The translations under genes were made by a program, and so were the position numbers. Shown piece by piece: positions 26,357 to 34,541 of a DNA stretch of 56,490 nt. The number at the start of each line of letters is the position of its first letter. Position 1 is the first letter of the stretch. Source of the DNA: Lachnospiraceae bacterium (GTDB lineage Bacteria; Bacillota; Clostridia; Lachnospirales; Lachnospiraceae); contig JAILCP010000040.1 of the NCBI GenBank assembly GCA_024680055.1, positions 1-56,490 of the forward strand, written 5' to 3'. The notes beneath the pieces were generated by a model. That model was given only the letters and a program-made list of their open reading frames with translations, ran no database searches and was not told the DNA's origin.

Positions 26357-27403
26357 TTATACTTTAAACGGAAGCTCTCTTCCTGCATCAAAGGCCAGAA
26401 GATATCCAATCATCAATTCGTTCTTTTCCCGTTTAAAACCACTGGCTGCGCTTCTTACCATGCATTCGCAAACAGCGGTTATTCTACGCTCCTGCACTTT
26501 CTTCTGGGCTTCTTCCCAGATTCCCGGAAGCAATTGGAATTTCACTTCCACCTTGATTCTACTGCTGGTTTCAAAGCTAATGGTGACATGACAATCAAAG
26601 CTGCTGGTCAACAGGGTCATGCGATATACCAAAATCCAAATGGACATATATATACTGTCCACAAAGGCGTCGGAAAGCTGAATGACCGTGGATGGCAGAT
26701 GAATCTGTAATCCTCGCTCTGACGTGCCTTCAAAGAAGCTATGGCGAAGTTTTACCTCAATGGTGGTAATACCTCCAACCGGTAGCTTACTTTCTTTGTG
26801 ATACGTCTGAAGAATCTCTTCCTCCATATCAAGCACTTCCTGTTTTTCATCGTCCGAAAGAGCATTTCCCAACATGGTAACCTGTTTTAGCACCGGAGTG
26901 ATAATATGGGTTAATAACTCATCGCATTCCTGCTCGGTCATTACCTTTTCTCTGATTTCCTCGTATCGCTCTGTCTGTTCCCTATAGGACTGTTCCTCTT
27001 CCTGATGTATTTCCACATAACGTTTCTCTACGTCATACTCCTCAAAGGCTTCCTGAATTCCCTGTAACATATTGCCCTTATAATCTCCGGGTCTTAAATA
27101 GATACGGAAAACCTGCATACGATTGTAAAGAAAGGCCAGCTGGCCCACGTTCATCTTTGTGGTATATACGATGCATTTGGTTTCCGGCGCGTGTTTCTTA
27201 ATGTAATGAAGTAATTTATCTCCATCAATGTCCGGAAATACCAGTCCCGTAATAACCAGTTTGTATTGGCCCACTTGAAGCTTTCTTACCGCTTCTACCC
27301 CACTTCTTGCAACTTCAATTTGGAAATCCTCACTTCTGTAGGCTTCCAAAAATTCCGAAATCACTTCTTCTCGTTTGTTGATAAACAATAAGCGATTATC
27401 CAT
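26357..27403 (-). CDS. Pseudo-receiver protein downstream of glnN
   Basis: 348 residues. Residues 4-115 follow the response-regulator receiver pattern (VARSGVEAVRKLQVGQYKLVITGLVFPDIDG), but the residue aligned with the phosphorylated Asp is Gly53, and the acidic pair near the first strand is FINK, so phosphorylation as in normal receivers is not expected. Next comes a Glu-rich coiled-coil-like stretch (about 125-165) and a C-terminal domain (about 200-345) that I do not recognise; parts recall a degenerate histidine-kinase fold but this is weak. It starts 21 bases after glnN with no terminator between, so it is probably co-transcribed and may modulate nitrogen assimilation. Confidence 0.7.
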   Translation of the reverse strand: MDNRLLFINKREEVISEFLEAYRSEDFQIEVARSGVEAVRKLQVGQYKLVITGLVFPDIDGDKLLHYIKKHAPETKCIVYTTKMNVGQLAFLYNRMQVFRIYLRPGDYKGNMLQGIQEAFEEYDVEKRYVEIHQEEEQSYREQTERYEEIREKVMTEQECDELLTHIITPVLKQVTMLGNALSDDEKQEVLDMEEEILQTYHKESKLPVGGITTIEVKLRHSFFEGTSERGLQIHLPSTVIQLSDAFVDSIYMSIWILVYRMTLLTSSFDCHVTISFETSSRIKVEVKFQLLPGIWEEAQKKVQERRITAVCECMVRSAASGFKREKNELMIGYLLAFDAGRELPFKV

Positions 27404-27424
27404 CCTACACCCCCATGTACATAA

Positions 27425-29536
27425 TTAGATGTTAAAAAGCATATCTCCATAGGAAGGTACCGGCCATACTCTCTTGTCCACCATCATTTCAAGTTCGTCG
27501 ATTGGTTTTCTCAAGTTCTCCATGTCCGGGCACACCTTGTCATGATAATAGTAAGCAACGCCTTTTGCATCTTTTTCAGGAACATTTTCCAAATCATAGT
27601 ACAATTTCTTAAATGAATCCTGTGCCTCTGTTAATTTATCATTGACCTTCTTCAACAAATCAAATTGTGCCACCGGCTGGATTCCTGCCGCCTTTACACT
27701 GTTTACTGTGTCAGCTAAATCCGAAGTGTATCCTACCACTGCCGGAATAAATTGTTTACCTGCCATGTCGATCATTGTCTTTGCTTCAATGTTAATCTGT
27801 TTTGCATAAGTTTCATATTTAATCTCAGCTCTGGAACTTAATTCCTTCTCTGTAAAAACATTAAACTTCTTAAACATTTTAACACTATCCGGGCTGTTTA
27901 GGCAATCCACTGCGTCGACCATACTTCTATAATTTGGAAGTCCACGCTTCTTTGCTTCTTCTTCCCACTCTTTGGTATAGCCGTTTCCGTTAAAAATAAT
28001 TCTTGAATGCTCTTTAAATAATTTTGCTGTGTACTGATCTACCGCCTTGTTAAAGTCTTCTGCTCCTTCCAGCTCATCACAGGCTTCACAAAATGCCTCT
28101 GCCACAATGGTATTTAATACAATATTTGGAGATGCAATGCTGTCAGAAGATCCCACCATACGGAATTCAAATTTGTTTCCGGTAAAAGCAAACGGCGATG
28201 TACGATTTCGGTCTTCCACATCTTTCATAAAATCAGGAATCGATGGCACGCTGATTTTCATTGCCTCTTTTTTCATGGAGCTGGTGGCGGTTCCTGTTTC
28301 CATCATCTGAGTAACAATATCATTTAACATTGCTCCAAGGAATACTGAAATAATAGCCGGCGGCGCCTCAGAAGCTCCAAGACGATGCTCGTTTCCCACA
28401 CAGGCTGCTGATTCTCTCAACAATCCTGCATGTACATCCACTGCTTTTAAGATACATGCCAGTACCAATAAAAACTGCTTGTTTTCATGAGGATTTTTAC
28501 CCGGGTTCAAAAGGTTTTCTCCCTCATTGGTGGTAAGAGACCAGTTGTCATGCTTACCGGATCCGTTCACACCATCAAATGGTTTTTCATGGAGAAGACA
28601 TTTCAACCCATGGCGATATGCGGTTTTACGAAGTGTTTCCATAACCAGATGGTTATGATCCACTGCAATGTTTACCGGTTCATAAATTGCTGCAAATTCG
28701 TGCTGCGCAGGGGCAACCTCGTTATGCTGTGTTTTTGCCGGAATTCCGTATTTCCACAAATCTTCATTTAAATCCTTCATGAAACCGCCGATTCGCTCTC
28801 TGATATTTCCAAAGTAGTGATCGTCCATTTCCTGTCCCTTTGGAGGATTGGCTCCAAATAGGGTTCTTCCTGCAAAAATCAGGTCTTTACGCTCATTGTA
28901 TTTCTTTCTGTCTACAATAAAATATTCCTGCTCTGCTCCAACAGATGGGGTAACTCTGATGGCTGTAGTATTTCCGAAAAGACGAAGAACACGAAGTGAT
29001 TGTTCATTGATGGCTTCCATGGATTTTAACAATGGTGTCTTTGCATCCAGGGATTCGCCGGTAAAAGAGCAAAATCCTGTTGGAATACAAAGTGTGGCTC
29101 CCGCCTCACCCTCTCGAATAAACGCCGGTGATGTGCAATCCCATGCGGTATATCCTCTTGCTTCAAACGTTGCTCGAAGACCTCCGGACGGGAAGCTGGA
29201 AGCATCCGGCTCTCCTTTGATCAATTCCTTTCCGGAAAACTCCAAAAGCACCTTTCCGTTACGCGGCTCTGACACAAAAGAATCGTGTTTTTCCGCTGTA
29301 ATTCCTGTTAACGGCTGAAACCAGTGAGTATAGTGGGTTGCGCCCTTACTGATGGCCCAGTTTTTCATAGCTTCCGCCACCACATCTGCAATGGATGGAT
29401 CCAATTCTTCTCCTGCATCCATGGTCTTTTTCAATTTTTCATAGATTTTTTTTGGCAAATATTCCTGCATGCTTGCATCATCAAATACATTTTCTCCAAA
29501 AATATCTGTGATTCTGTTTGTCTTCATCTTTTCCAT
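27425..29536 (-). CDS. glnN: Type III glutamine synthetase
   Basis: Makes glutamine from glutamate, ammonia and ATP. 703 residues, the large GSIII form. Clear GSIII features: [19 protein letters not shown] near 115, the metal-site strand [10 protein letters not shown] near 200, [15 protein letters not shown] near 270, [20 protein letters not shown] near 320, and [13 protein letters not shown] near 385. It sits between fba (upstream) and the pseudo-receiver gene (21 bases downstream). The leader has repeated motifs (29586-29632) that may control expression. Start ATG after AAAGGACG; a methionine three codons later is possible. Confidence 0.96.
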   Translation of the reverse strand: MEKMKTNRITDIFGENVFDDASMQEYLPKKIYEKLKKTMDAGEELDPSIADVVAEAMKNWAISKGATHYTHWFQPLTGITAEKHDSFVSEPRNGKVLLEFSGKELIKGEPDASSFPSGGLRATFEARGYTAWDCTSPAFIREGEAGATLCIPTGFCSFTGESLDAKTPLLKSMEAINEQSLRVLRLFGNTTAIRVTPSVGAEQEYFIVDRKKYNERKDLIFAGRTLFGANPPKGQEMDDHYFGNIRERIGGFMKDLNEDLWKYGIPAKTQHNEVAPAQHEFAAIYEPVNIAVDHNHLVMETLRKTAYRHGLKCLLHEKPFDGVNGSGKHDNWSLTTNEGENLLNPGKNPHENKQFLLVLACILKAVDVHAGLLRESAACVGNEHRLGASEAPPAIISVFLGAMLNDIVTQMMETGTATSSMKKEAMKISVPSIPDFMKDVEDRNRTSPFAFTGNKFEFRMVGSSDSIASPNIVLNTIVAEAFCEACDELEGAEDFNKAVDQYTAKLFKEHSRIIFNGNGYTKEWEEEAKKRGLPNYRSMVDAVDCLNSPDSVKMFKKFNVFTEKELSSRAEIKYETYAKQINIEAKTMIDMAGKQFIPAVVGYTSDLADTVNSVKAAGIQPVAQFDLLKKVNDKLTEAQDSFKKLYYDLENVPEKDAKGVAYYYHDKVCPDMENLRKPIDELEMMVDKRVWPVPSYGDMLFNI

Positions 29537-29585
29537 AATCGTCCTTTCTCTTGGCCCATACCTTTTAGTTCAAATAACCTTCTTT

Positions 29586-29632
29586 TCTTTCATTTGTAAT
29601 GAAAGAGAGGGATACCCCTTGTAGATACCCCT
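29586..29632 (-). promoter_or_regulatory. glnN leader: stem-loop and 9-bp direct repeat
   Basis: Two elements in the glnN upstream region. TCTTTCAT / ATGAAAGA is an 8-bp perfect inverted repeat with a 5-base loop (29586-29606). On the minus strand AGGGGTATC occurs twice (29611-29619 and 29624-29632) with 4 bases between, about one helical turn apart, which resembles a regulator operator. No promoter was clear. Confidence 0.45.
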
Positions 29633-29647
29633 CATAAACTGTCTTTC

Positions 29648-29676
29648 AAAACTATGCAGGCCCCAACTGCACAGTT
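29648..29676 (-). terminator. Stem-loop after fba
   Basis: 11-bp stem (AAACTGTGCAG / CTGCATAGTTT, one G-U pair) with a 7-base loop, beginning 10 bases after the fba stop. Only a short TTTT follows, so termination may be partial and some reading through into glnN is possible. Confidence 0.6.
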
Positions 29677-29685
29677 TATAAACCT

Positions 29686-30555
29686 TTATTCATTTGCTTT
29701 GTTGCAGGAACCAAATAATTCCATTTTTTCTTTTACGGTTTCTTTGATTGCTGCTGCACCTGGTGCCAGTAATTTTCTTGGGTCGTAACCCTTTCCTTCC
29801 TGATCTTTACCTTCTTCAATGTACTTTCTTGTTGCTGTAGCAAAAGAAAGCTGACATTCTGTATTTACATTAATCTTGGAAACTCCAAGAGTGATTGCCT
29901 TTTTAATCATATCTGCCGGAATTCCGGTACCTCCGTGAAGTACCAATGGCATTTCTCCGGTTAATTCCTGAATACTTGCCAAAACATCAAAGTTCAATCC
30001 CTGCCAGTTCGCCGGATATTTTCCGTGAATATTTCCGATTCCTGCTGCGAGGAAGTCAATGCCTAAATCAGCAACTGCTTTACATTCCTTAGGATCTGCG
30101 CATTCGCCCATTCCTACAACACCATCTTCTTCACCGCCAATGGCTCCGACTTCTGCCTCCAAGGAAATTCCTTTTTTCGCACAAAGCTCTACTAATTTCT
30201 TTGTATTTGCAATGTTCTCTTCAATTGGAGCATGAGATCCATCGTACATAACAGATGAAAAACCGGCTTCAATACATTTTAAACATGCGTCATATCCGCC
30301 GTGATCTAAGTGAAGTGCTACAGGAACAGTAATCTCAAGATTCTTCAACATTCCGTTTACCATTCCAACCACTGTATCGTAACCGCCCATATACTTTCCG
30401 GCACCTTCAGATACACCTAAAATTACCGGTGACTGATTTTCCTGTGCAGTCTGCAGAATAGCCTTTGTCCACTCAAGGTTGTTGATGTTGAACTGTCCTA
30501 CTGCATAATGTCCTGCTTTTGCTTTTTGAAGCATTTCTTTTGCTGATACCAACAT
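29686..30555 (-). CDS. fba: Class II fructose-bisphosphate aldolase
   Basis: Zinc-dependent aldolase of glycolysis and gluconeogenesis. 289 residues: AVGQFNINNLEWTKAIL at the N-terminus, the zinc-binding/catalytic strand VALHLDHGG near 80, SVMYDGSHAP near 105, EAEVGAIGGEEDGV near 135, and VLHGGTGIPADMIKKAI near 205. Sequence alone leaves open related sugar-bisphosphate aldolases (for example tagatose), but the pattern fits the Fba subgroup. It follows the lipid kinase gene by 20 bases and has AGGAGGATT before its ATG. Confidence 0.93.
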   Translation of the reverse strand: MLVSAKEMLQKAKAGHYAVGQFNINNLEWTKAILQTAQENQSPVILGVSEGAGKYMGGYDTVVGMVNGMLKNLEITVPVALHLDHGGYDACLKCIEAGFSSVMYDGSHAPIEENIANTKKLVELCAKKGISLEAEVGAIGGEEDGVVGMGECADPKECKAVADLGIDFLAAGIGNIHGKYPANWQGLNFDVLASIQELTGEMPLVLHGGTGIPADMIKKAITLGVSKINVNTECQLSFATATRKYIEEGKDQEGKGYDPRKLLAPGAAAIKETVKEKMELFGSCNKANE

Positions 30556-30575
30556 AAATTAAATCCTCCTATATT

Positions 30576-31475
30576 TTATTTGTGTTTACGTTTCATCATA
30601 AATGGAACTTTCTTTGGCAAATTTTCAATATGTACATCTTTATACGAACCGCCGTATTCCCCATCTCTTGTCCACGGAGTGGCTTCATCAAAATGAAAAT
30701 CGATTTTGGATGTTTTAAAGGAATAGACATTCTTAAAATCCGCTTTTTGTGTTAAAAGACAAGCCAGCGTTTCGTTTAATTCCAATGGGTTTCTTGGCAT
30801 CTTAATCAAAGTTACCTCAAACACTCCATCGTCCAATGACACATCTTTTCCCGTTAAGGTGGACATTCCACCAACAGATTTGGAATTGGAAACCATTCCG
30901 TAAAGCCAGTCGTCTTCATAGCAGCAGTCATCTGCTTCCACCACCACGTGATAACTTTCAATCTGACTCATTCTCTTAGCGCCTTCCAAAAGATATGCCG
31001 CATGACCTAAGATGTTTTTCAAGCCCTGGTCTGTCTGATAAGAAACATCGGTAAAAATGCCAAATGCCGCCACATATACAAAGGTCTTACCATCCATCTC
31101 CCCAATATCACAATGAAAGGCTTCTCCGTTCACTGCAATATTGGCAGCTTTTATCATGTCCTTTGGAATCCTCAAAGAGTTCGCAAAATCATTGGTGCTG
31201 CCTGCTGGAATGTATCCTAGATTGGTGTTTAAATTTCCCTCAATAATTCCGGATACCGTCTCGTCCAGAGTACCGTCTCCTCCGCTGCACACAATGTGAT
31301 CATATCCTGCGCCTTCCTTCAACACCTTTTCGTAGGCATCTGCCTGACATTGCGTTGGATAAGCCGTCACATCATATCCTGCTTTGGTAAAACAATCTAT
31401 AATCGATAATAATTTTGACTTGATTTGCCCCGTTCCTGAATGGGGATTAAAGACAAACAATAATTTCTTATTCAT
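30576..31475 (-). CDS. Diacylglycerol/lipid kinase family protein
   Basis: 299 residues of the DagK/YegS/BmrU kind. N-terminal FNPHSGTGQIKSKL, nucleotide-binding VCSGGDGTLDETVSGI near 63 and YIPAGSTNDFANSL near 90; then a beta-sandwich C-terminal domain (ISFHFD equivalent at SKIDFHFDEATPWTRDGE). Relatives phosphorylate diacylglycerol or other membrane lipids to recycle phospholipid heads. Lies between the Crh-like gene (16 bases) and fba (20 bases), so it is in the same run. Start ATG after CTAAGGAGTAAG. Confidence 0.9.
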   Translation of the reverse strand: MNKKLLFVFNPHSGTGQIKSKLLSIIDCFTKAGYDVTAYPTQCQADAYEKVLKEGAGYDHIVCSGGDGTLDETVSGIIEGNLNTNLGYIPAGSTNDFANSLRIPKDMIKAANIAVNGEAFHCDIGEMDGKTFVYVAAFGIFTDVSYQTDQGLKNILGHAAYLLEGAKRMSQIESYHVVVEADDCCYEDDWLYGMVSNSKSVGGMSTLTGKDVSLDDGVFEVTLIKMPRNPLELNETLACLLTQKADFKNVYSFKTSKIDFHFDEATPWTRDGEYGGSYKDVHIENLPKKVPFMMKRKHK

Positions 31476-31491
31476 CTCTTACTCCTTAGAT

Positions 31492-31746
31492 TTATTTTCC
31501 TGTAACAAATGCCTGAATCTTACGAATTGCTTCCTCTTCATCCGAACCATCTGCACTCACCTTGAGTTGCAATCCTGACATAAGGTTTAATGTCATCATA
31601 CCCATAATACTTTTTGCATTGATGGTTCTGTTCTCTACTTCAATGTAAATAGAACTTTCAAATTGATTGGCAAGCTGTACCAATTCCGCAATGGGTCTTT
31701 CTTCTTTTGCTACCGAAATAGCCGCTTGGACTGTTTCCTTTTTCAT
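31492..31746 (-). CDS. Crh-like HPr-family protein with Glu at position 15
   Basis: 84 residues of the HPr fold. Aligned with HPr and Bacillus Crh, the catalytic His15 (HARPA) is replaced: this protein reads KEERPIAELVQLANQF with Glu at residue 15. The regulatory serine is kept at residue 46 in NAKSIMGMM, an almost exact match to Crh. So it should not carry phosphate from Enzyme I but could be phosphorylated on Ser46 by HprK, whose gene lies 4 kb upstream on the same strand. It directly follows whiA, as crh does in Bacillus. Most likely a catabolite-control co-effector; that is inference. Start ATG after GGAGGTAACAC. Confidence 0.85.
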   Translation of the reverse strand: MKKETVQAAISVAKEERPIAELVQLANQFESSIYIEVENRTINAKSIMGMMTLNLMSGLQLKVSADGSDEEEAIRKIQAFVTGK

Positions 31747-31762
31747 TTTGTGTTACCTCCAA

Positions 31763-32710
31763 TTATCCTCTCAGGTCCGAAGCTATATCTGAAAGCTTTC
31801 GCAACCTATGATTCACACCGGATTTACCAACCGGTGGATTTAACATTTCTCCAAGTTCTTTCAATGGAGCCTCCGGATACTGCAACCGTAAAGTTGCCAC
31901 CTGATAAAGGTTGGGATTCAATTCATCCAATCCCATATGCTCCTTAATGTATTCAATATCCTCAATCTGTTTCACAGCCGCATTCACTGTTTTATTAATG
32001 TTGGCTGTTTCACAATTCACTTTTCGATTTACAGAATTTCGAACCTCTTTTAAAATTCGAACATTTTCAAGCTCCATCAAAGCTTTGTGGGCTTCCATCA
32101 CATTCAGGGCATCCACAATCTGTGCGCCCTCCTTTATATATACCACAAGATGGCCCTTTCGGGAAATGGTTTTCGCTTCAATTCCAAAAAATGCCATTTG
32201 ACCGATAAACTGTTCGGCTCTTTTTTCACTTCCGCAAACCACTTCAAAATGATACCCTTTTTCCGGATCGGTGATGGACCCGGTTGCCATAAATACCCCT
32301 CTTAAATAAGCTCTTTTGCAACAGCTCTTTTGAAGCAGCATATCACTGACTAAAAAATCCTCCGGAATTTCCTTCACACTGCCATCGCCGCCTACCAGCT
32401 TTAAGGCCTGCAGGGAAAAAGGTTTTTTCACCGATTCTCTGTATTTGATTACATAGACCCGGTTACGATTCAAATAGTTGTTTCTCTTTATAGATATTAC
32501 CGGTTGTTTATGAAACGCCCGTTTTACCAATTCGTAATAAGTTTTCGCTAAAAACACATTTTCTGTTTCCACGCGAATTTCCACGTAATTCTTTGTCTTC
32601 TCAAACTTTCCTAAATAACATAGAATTCCGGCAATCTCAGCCAGCTGACAATGCCTTGCCTTCACATTATTTCGGGCAAGTTCTTCTTTCACATCTGCTG
32701 AAAAAGACAT
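31763..32710 (-). CDS. whiA: DNA-binding protein WhiA
   Basis: 315 residues: an N-terminal LAGLIDADG-homing-endonuclease-like domain (SFSADVKEELARN start; YLRGVFMATGSITDPEKGYHFEVV) without nuclease use in this family, and a C-terminal helix-turn-helix (about 250-312; YPEAPLKELGEMLNPPVGKSGVNHRLRKL). WhiA binds DNA and links division and chromosome or metabolic control. It lies between rapZ (9 bases) and the Crh-like gene (16 bases). In many Firmicutes glmR/yvcK sits between rapZ and whiA; it is absent here. Confidence 0.95.
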   Translation of the reverse strand: MSFSADVKEELARNNVKARHCQLAEIAGILCYLGKFEKTKNYVEIRVETENVFLAKTYYELVKRAFHKQPVISIKRNNYLNRNRVYVIKYRESVKKPFSLQALKLVGGDGSVKEIPEDFLVSDMLLQKSCCKRAYLRGVFMATGSITDPEKGYHFEVVCGSEKRAEQFIGQMAFFGIEAKTISRKGHLVVYIKEGAQIVDALNVMEAHKALMELENVRILKEVRNSVNRKVNCETANINKTVNAAVKQIEDIEYIKEHMGLDELNPNLYQVATLRLQYPEAPLKELGEMLNPPVGKSGVNHRLRKLSDIASDLRG

Positions 32711-32719
32711 ATCCTGTGC

Positions 32720-33592
32720 CTACTTTCTTAACGCATCCTTTGGGATGTCTCTGTGCTCTATGCGCAGTCCGTATCCCTTTTTCCCGGATAGACGTTTGTA
32801 TAATTCGTTGGCCAACGTTACTGAACGGTGTTTTCCGCCGGTACAGCCAATACTGATGACCAATTGGTTTTTCCCTTCATCAATGTAATAAGGAATCAGG
32901 TAATTAATCATATCCTCCAGCTTGTTTAAAAATTCTTCCGCCTGAGGAAACTGCATAACAAAATCCTGAATCTCTTTATCATTTCCGTTTTTATATTTTA
33001 AATCTTCTACATAATAAGGATTTGGTAAAAAACGAACATCAAACACCAAATCCGAATCGGTAGGTATTCCGTATTTAAATCCAAAGGATAAAATACTTAC
33101 GAATAAATTGTTGAAATCCTGATTGTTAAGGAAAATTTTCTCCAATTCCCCTTTCAGTTCTCTGGTTAAAAGTCTGCTGGTATCAATGATATAATTGGCA
33201 TCCCTTTTTATCTCTGCCAGCTTTTCCCTTTCGGAGTAGATACCGTTCTCCACTCTTTCCCCTACTGCAAGGGGATGATTTCTTCGTGTCTCTTTATATC
33301 TTTTAATCAAGGTCTGATCATCTGCATCAAGATATAAAATCTCACATGGCATGTTATTCTCACGAAGTCTGCAAATTACCTCATGGGCCTCTCCCATATT
33401 CTTTGCATTACGAATATCCAGTCCAAGCGCCACTTTATTCATTTCCGACGTGGGATCAAAAGCCAATTCCGCAAATCGCTCAATCAATGGTATGGGAAGA
33501 TTGTCCACACAATAGTAGCCAATGTCCTCCATCATTTTCAATGCTGTTGATTTCCCTGCCCCTGACATTCCGGTAAGAATTACAAATTTCAT
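32720..33592 (-). CDS. rapZ: RapZ-family nucleotide-binding protein
   Basis: 290 residues. Walker A GMSGAGKST at residues 8-16, VDNLPIPLI near 35, Walker B-like strand and the C-terminal RapZ block (LVISIGCTGGKHRSVTLANEL near 245) with HRDIPK at the end. In Gram-negatives RapZ guides RNase E to glmS small RNAs; in Firmicutes (YvcJ) the role is less clear, with links to competence and cell-wall precursors. Lies between murB (19 bases) and whiA (9 bases). Start ATG after GGAGGTGTGCC. Confidence 0.93.
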   Translation of the reverse strand: MKFVILTGMSGAGKSTALKMMEDIGYYCVDNLPIPLIERFAELAFDPTSEMNKVALGLDIRNAKNMGEAHEVICRLRENNMPCEILYLDADDQTLIKRYKETRRNHPLAVGERVENGIYSEREKLAEIKRDANYIIDTSRLLTRELKGELEKIFLNNQDFNNLFVSILSFGFKYGIPTDSDLVFDVRFLPNPYYVEDLKYKNGNDKEIQDFVMQFPQAEEFLNKLEDMINYLIPYYIDEGKNQLVISIGCTGGKHRSVTLANELYKRLSGKKGYGLRIEHRDIPKDALRK

Positions 33593-33611
33593 GGCACACC
33601 TCCGTTATCAC

Positions 33612-34520
33612 CTAAAACTGTCCTACCATTTTCACTTCCGGCTCCAGTGTAACGCCGTATTTCTCTTTTACAATGGCGCCAACGTCTTCCATTAACTTTT
33701 TAATGTCCGCTGCAGTTGCTCCACCTGCATTAATTACAAATCCGCAGTGCTTCTCTGACACCTTGGCACCTCCCACCTGATATCCGGAAAGTCCGCTGTC
33801 CTGTATGAGTTTTCCGGCGAAATATCCTTCCGGCCGCTTAAATGTACTTCCGGCACTTGGATATTCCAGTGGTTGTTTTTCTCTTCGTCTGTTGTTCAAA
33901 TCTTTCATACAGGCAATAATTTCATCTTTGTTGCCCTTTTGTAATTCCATTTCAACAGATAAAACAATATATTCCTTCTTCGAAACAATGCTGTTTCGAT
34001 AGCTAAATTCCATTTCATCACCGGTTTTTTCAAGAAGTTCTCCCTGTTTTGTCAAAAGGGTCACCTTCTTCACAACCTGTTTCATTTCTCCACCGTAGGC
34101 ACCGGCATTCATTACAATGGCGCCTCCAAGGCATCCCGGTATTCCCGATGCAAATTCAAGTCCTGTAAGACTATGTTCTGCCGCCTCTTTTGCAATAACA
34201 GATAACATGGCACCTGCATTGGCTTTCACAGTGGTCTGTTCAATTTCTATTTCTCCGGCATTTTTCCCGATTTCAATTACCACACCTTTAATTCCAAGGT
34301 CACCTACAAGTAAATTACTTCCGTTTCCAATAATTAAAAATGGCATTTCAAATTGCTGACATCTTTTTACGATGTCAGCAATCTGATTTGCCTTAGGTGT
34401 AATATAAAGTTCAGCCGGTCCTCCCACACGGAAGGTGGTATGTTTACTCATTGGTTCCTGTTCCTTGATTTCCAAATCAGGGAAGGTTTCCAACAAGCTT
34501 TTCTTTAAATCACTAATCAA
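33612..34520 (-). CDS. murB: UDP-N-acetylenolpyruvoylglucosamine reductase
   Basis: FAD enzyme that makes UDP-MurNAc, a peptidoglycan precursor. 302 residues, type II MurB: MSKHTTFRVGGPAELYITPK, LIIGNGSNLLVGD, GLEFASGIPGCLGGAIVMNAGAYGGE, RNSIV with the catalytic region and PSAGSTFKRPEGYFAGKLIQ, ending LEPEVKMVG. A TTG start is chosen because AGGGTGA lies 6 bases upstream and no ATG is suitably placed. Lies 21 bases after the M18 aminopeptidase and 19 before rapZ, so is part of the run. Confidence 0.95.
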   Translation of the reverse strand: MISDLKKSLLETFPDLEIKEQEPMSKHTTFRVGGPAELYITPKANQIADIVKRCQQFEMPFLIIGNGSNLLVGDLGIKGVVIEIGKNAGEIEIEQTTVKANAGAMLSVIAKEAAEHSLTGLEFASGIPGCLGGAIVMNAGAYGGEMKQVVKKVTLLTKQGELLEKTGDEMEFSYRNSIVSKKEYIVLSVEMELQKGNKDEIIACMKDLNNRRREKQPLEYPSAGSTFKRPEGYFAGKLIQDSGLSGYQVGGAKVSEKHCGFVINAGGATAADIKKLMEDVGAIVKEKYGVTLEPEVKMVGQF

Positions 34521-34541
34521 TTATTTCACCCTAATTATTCC

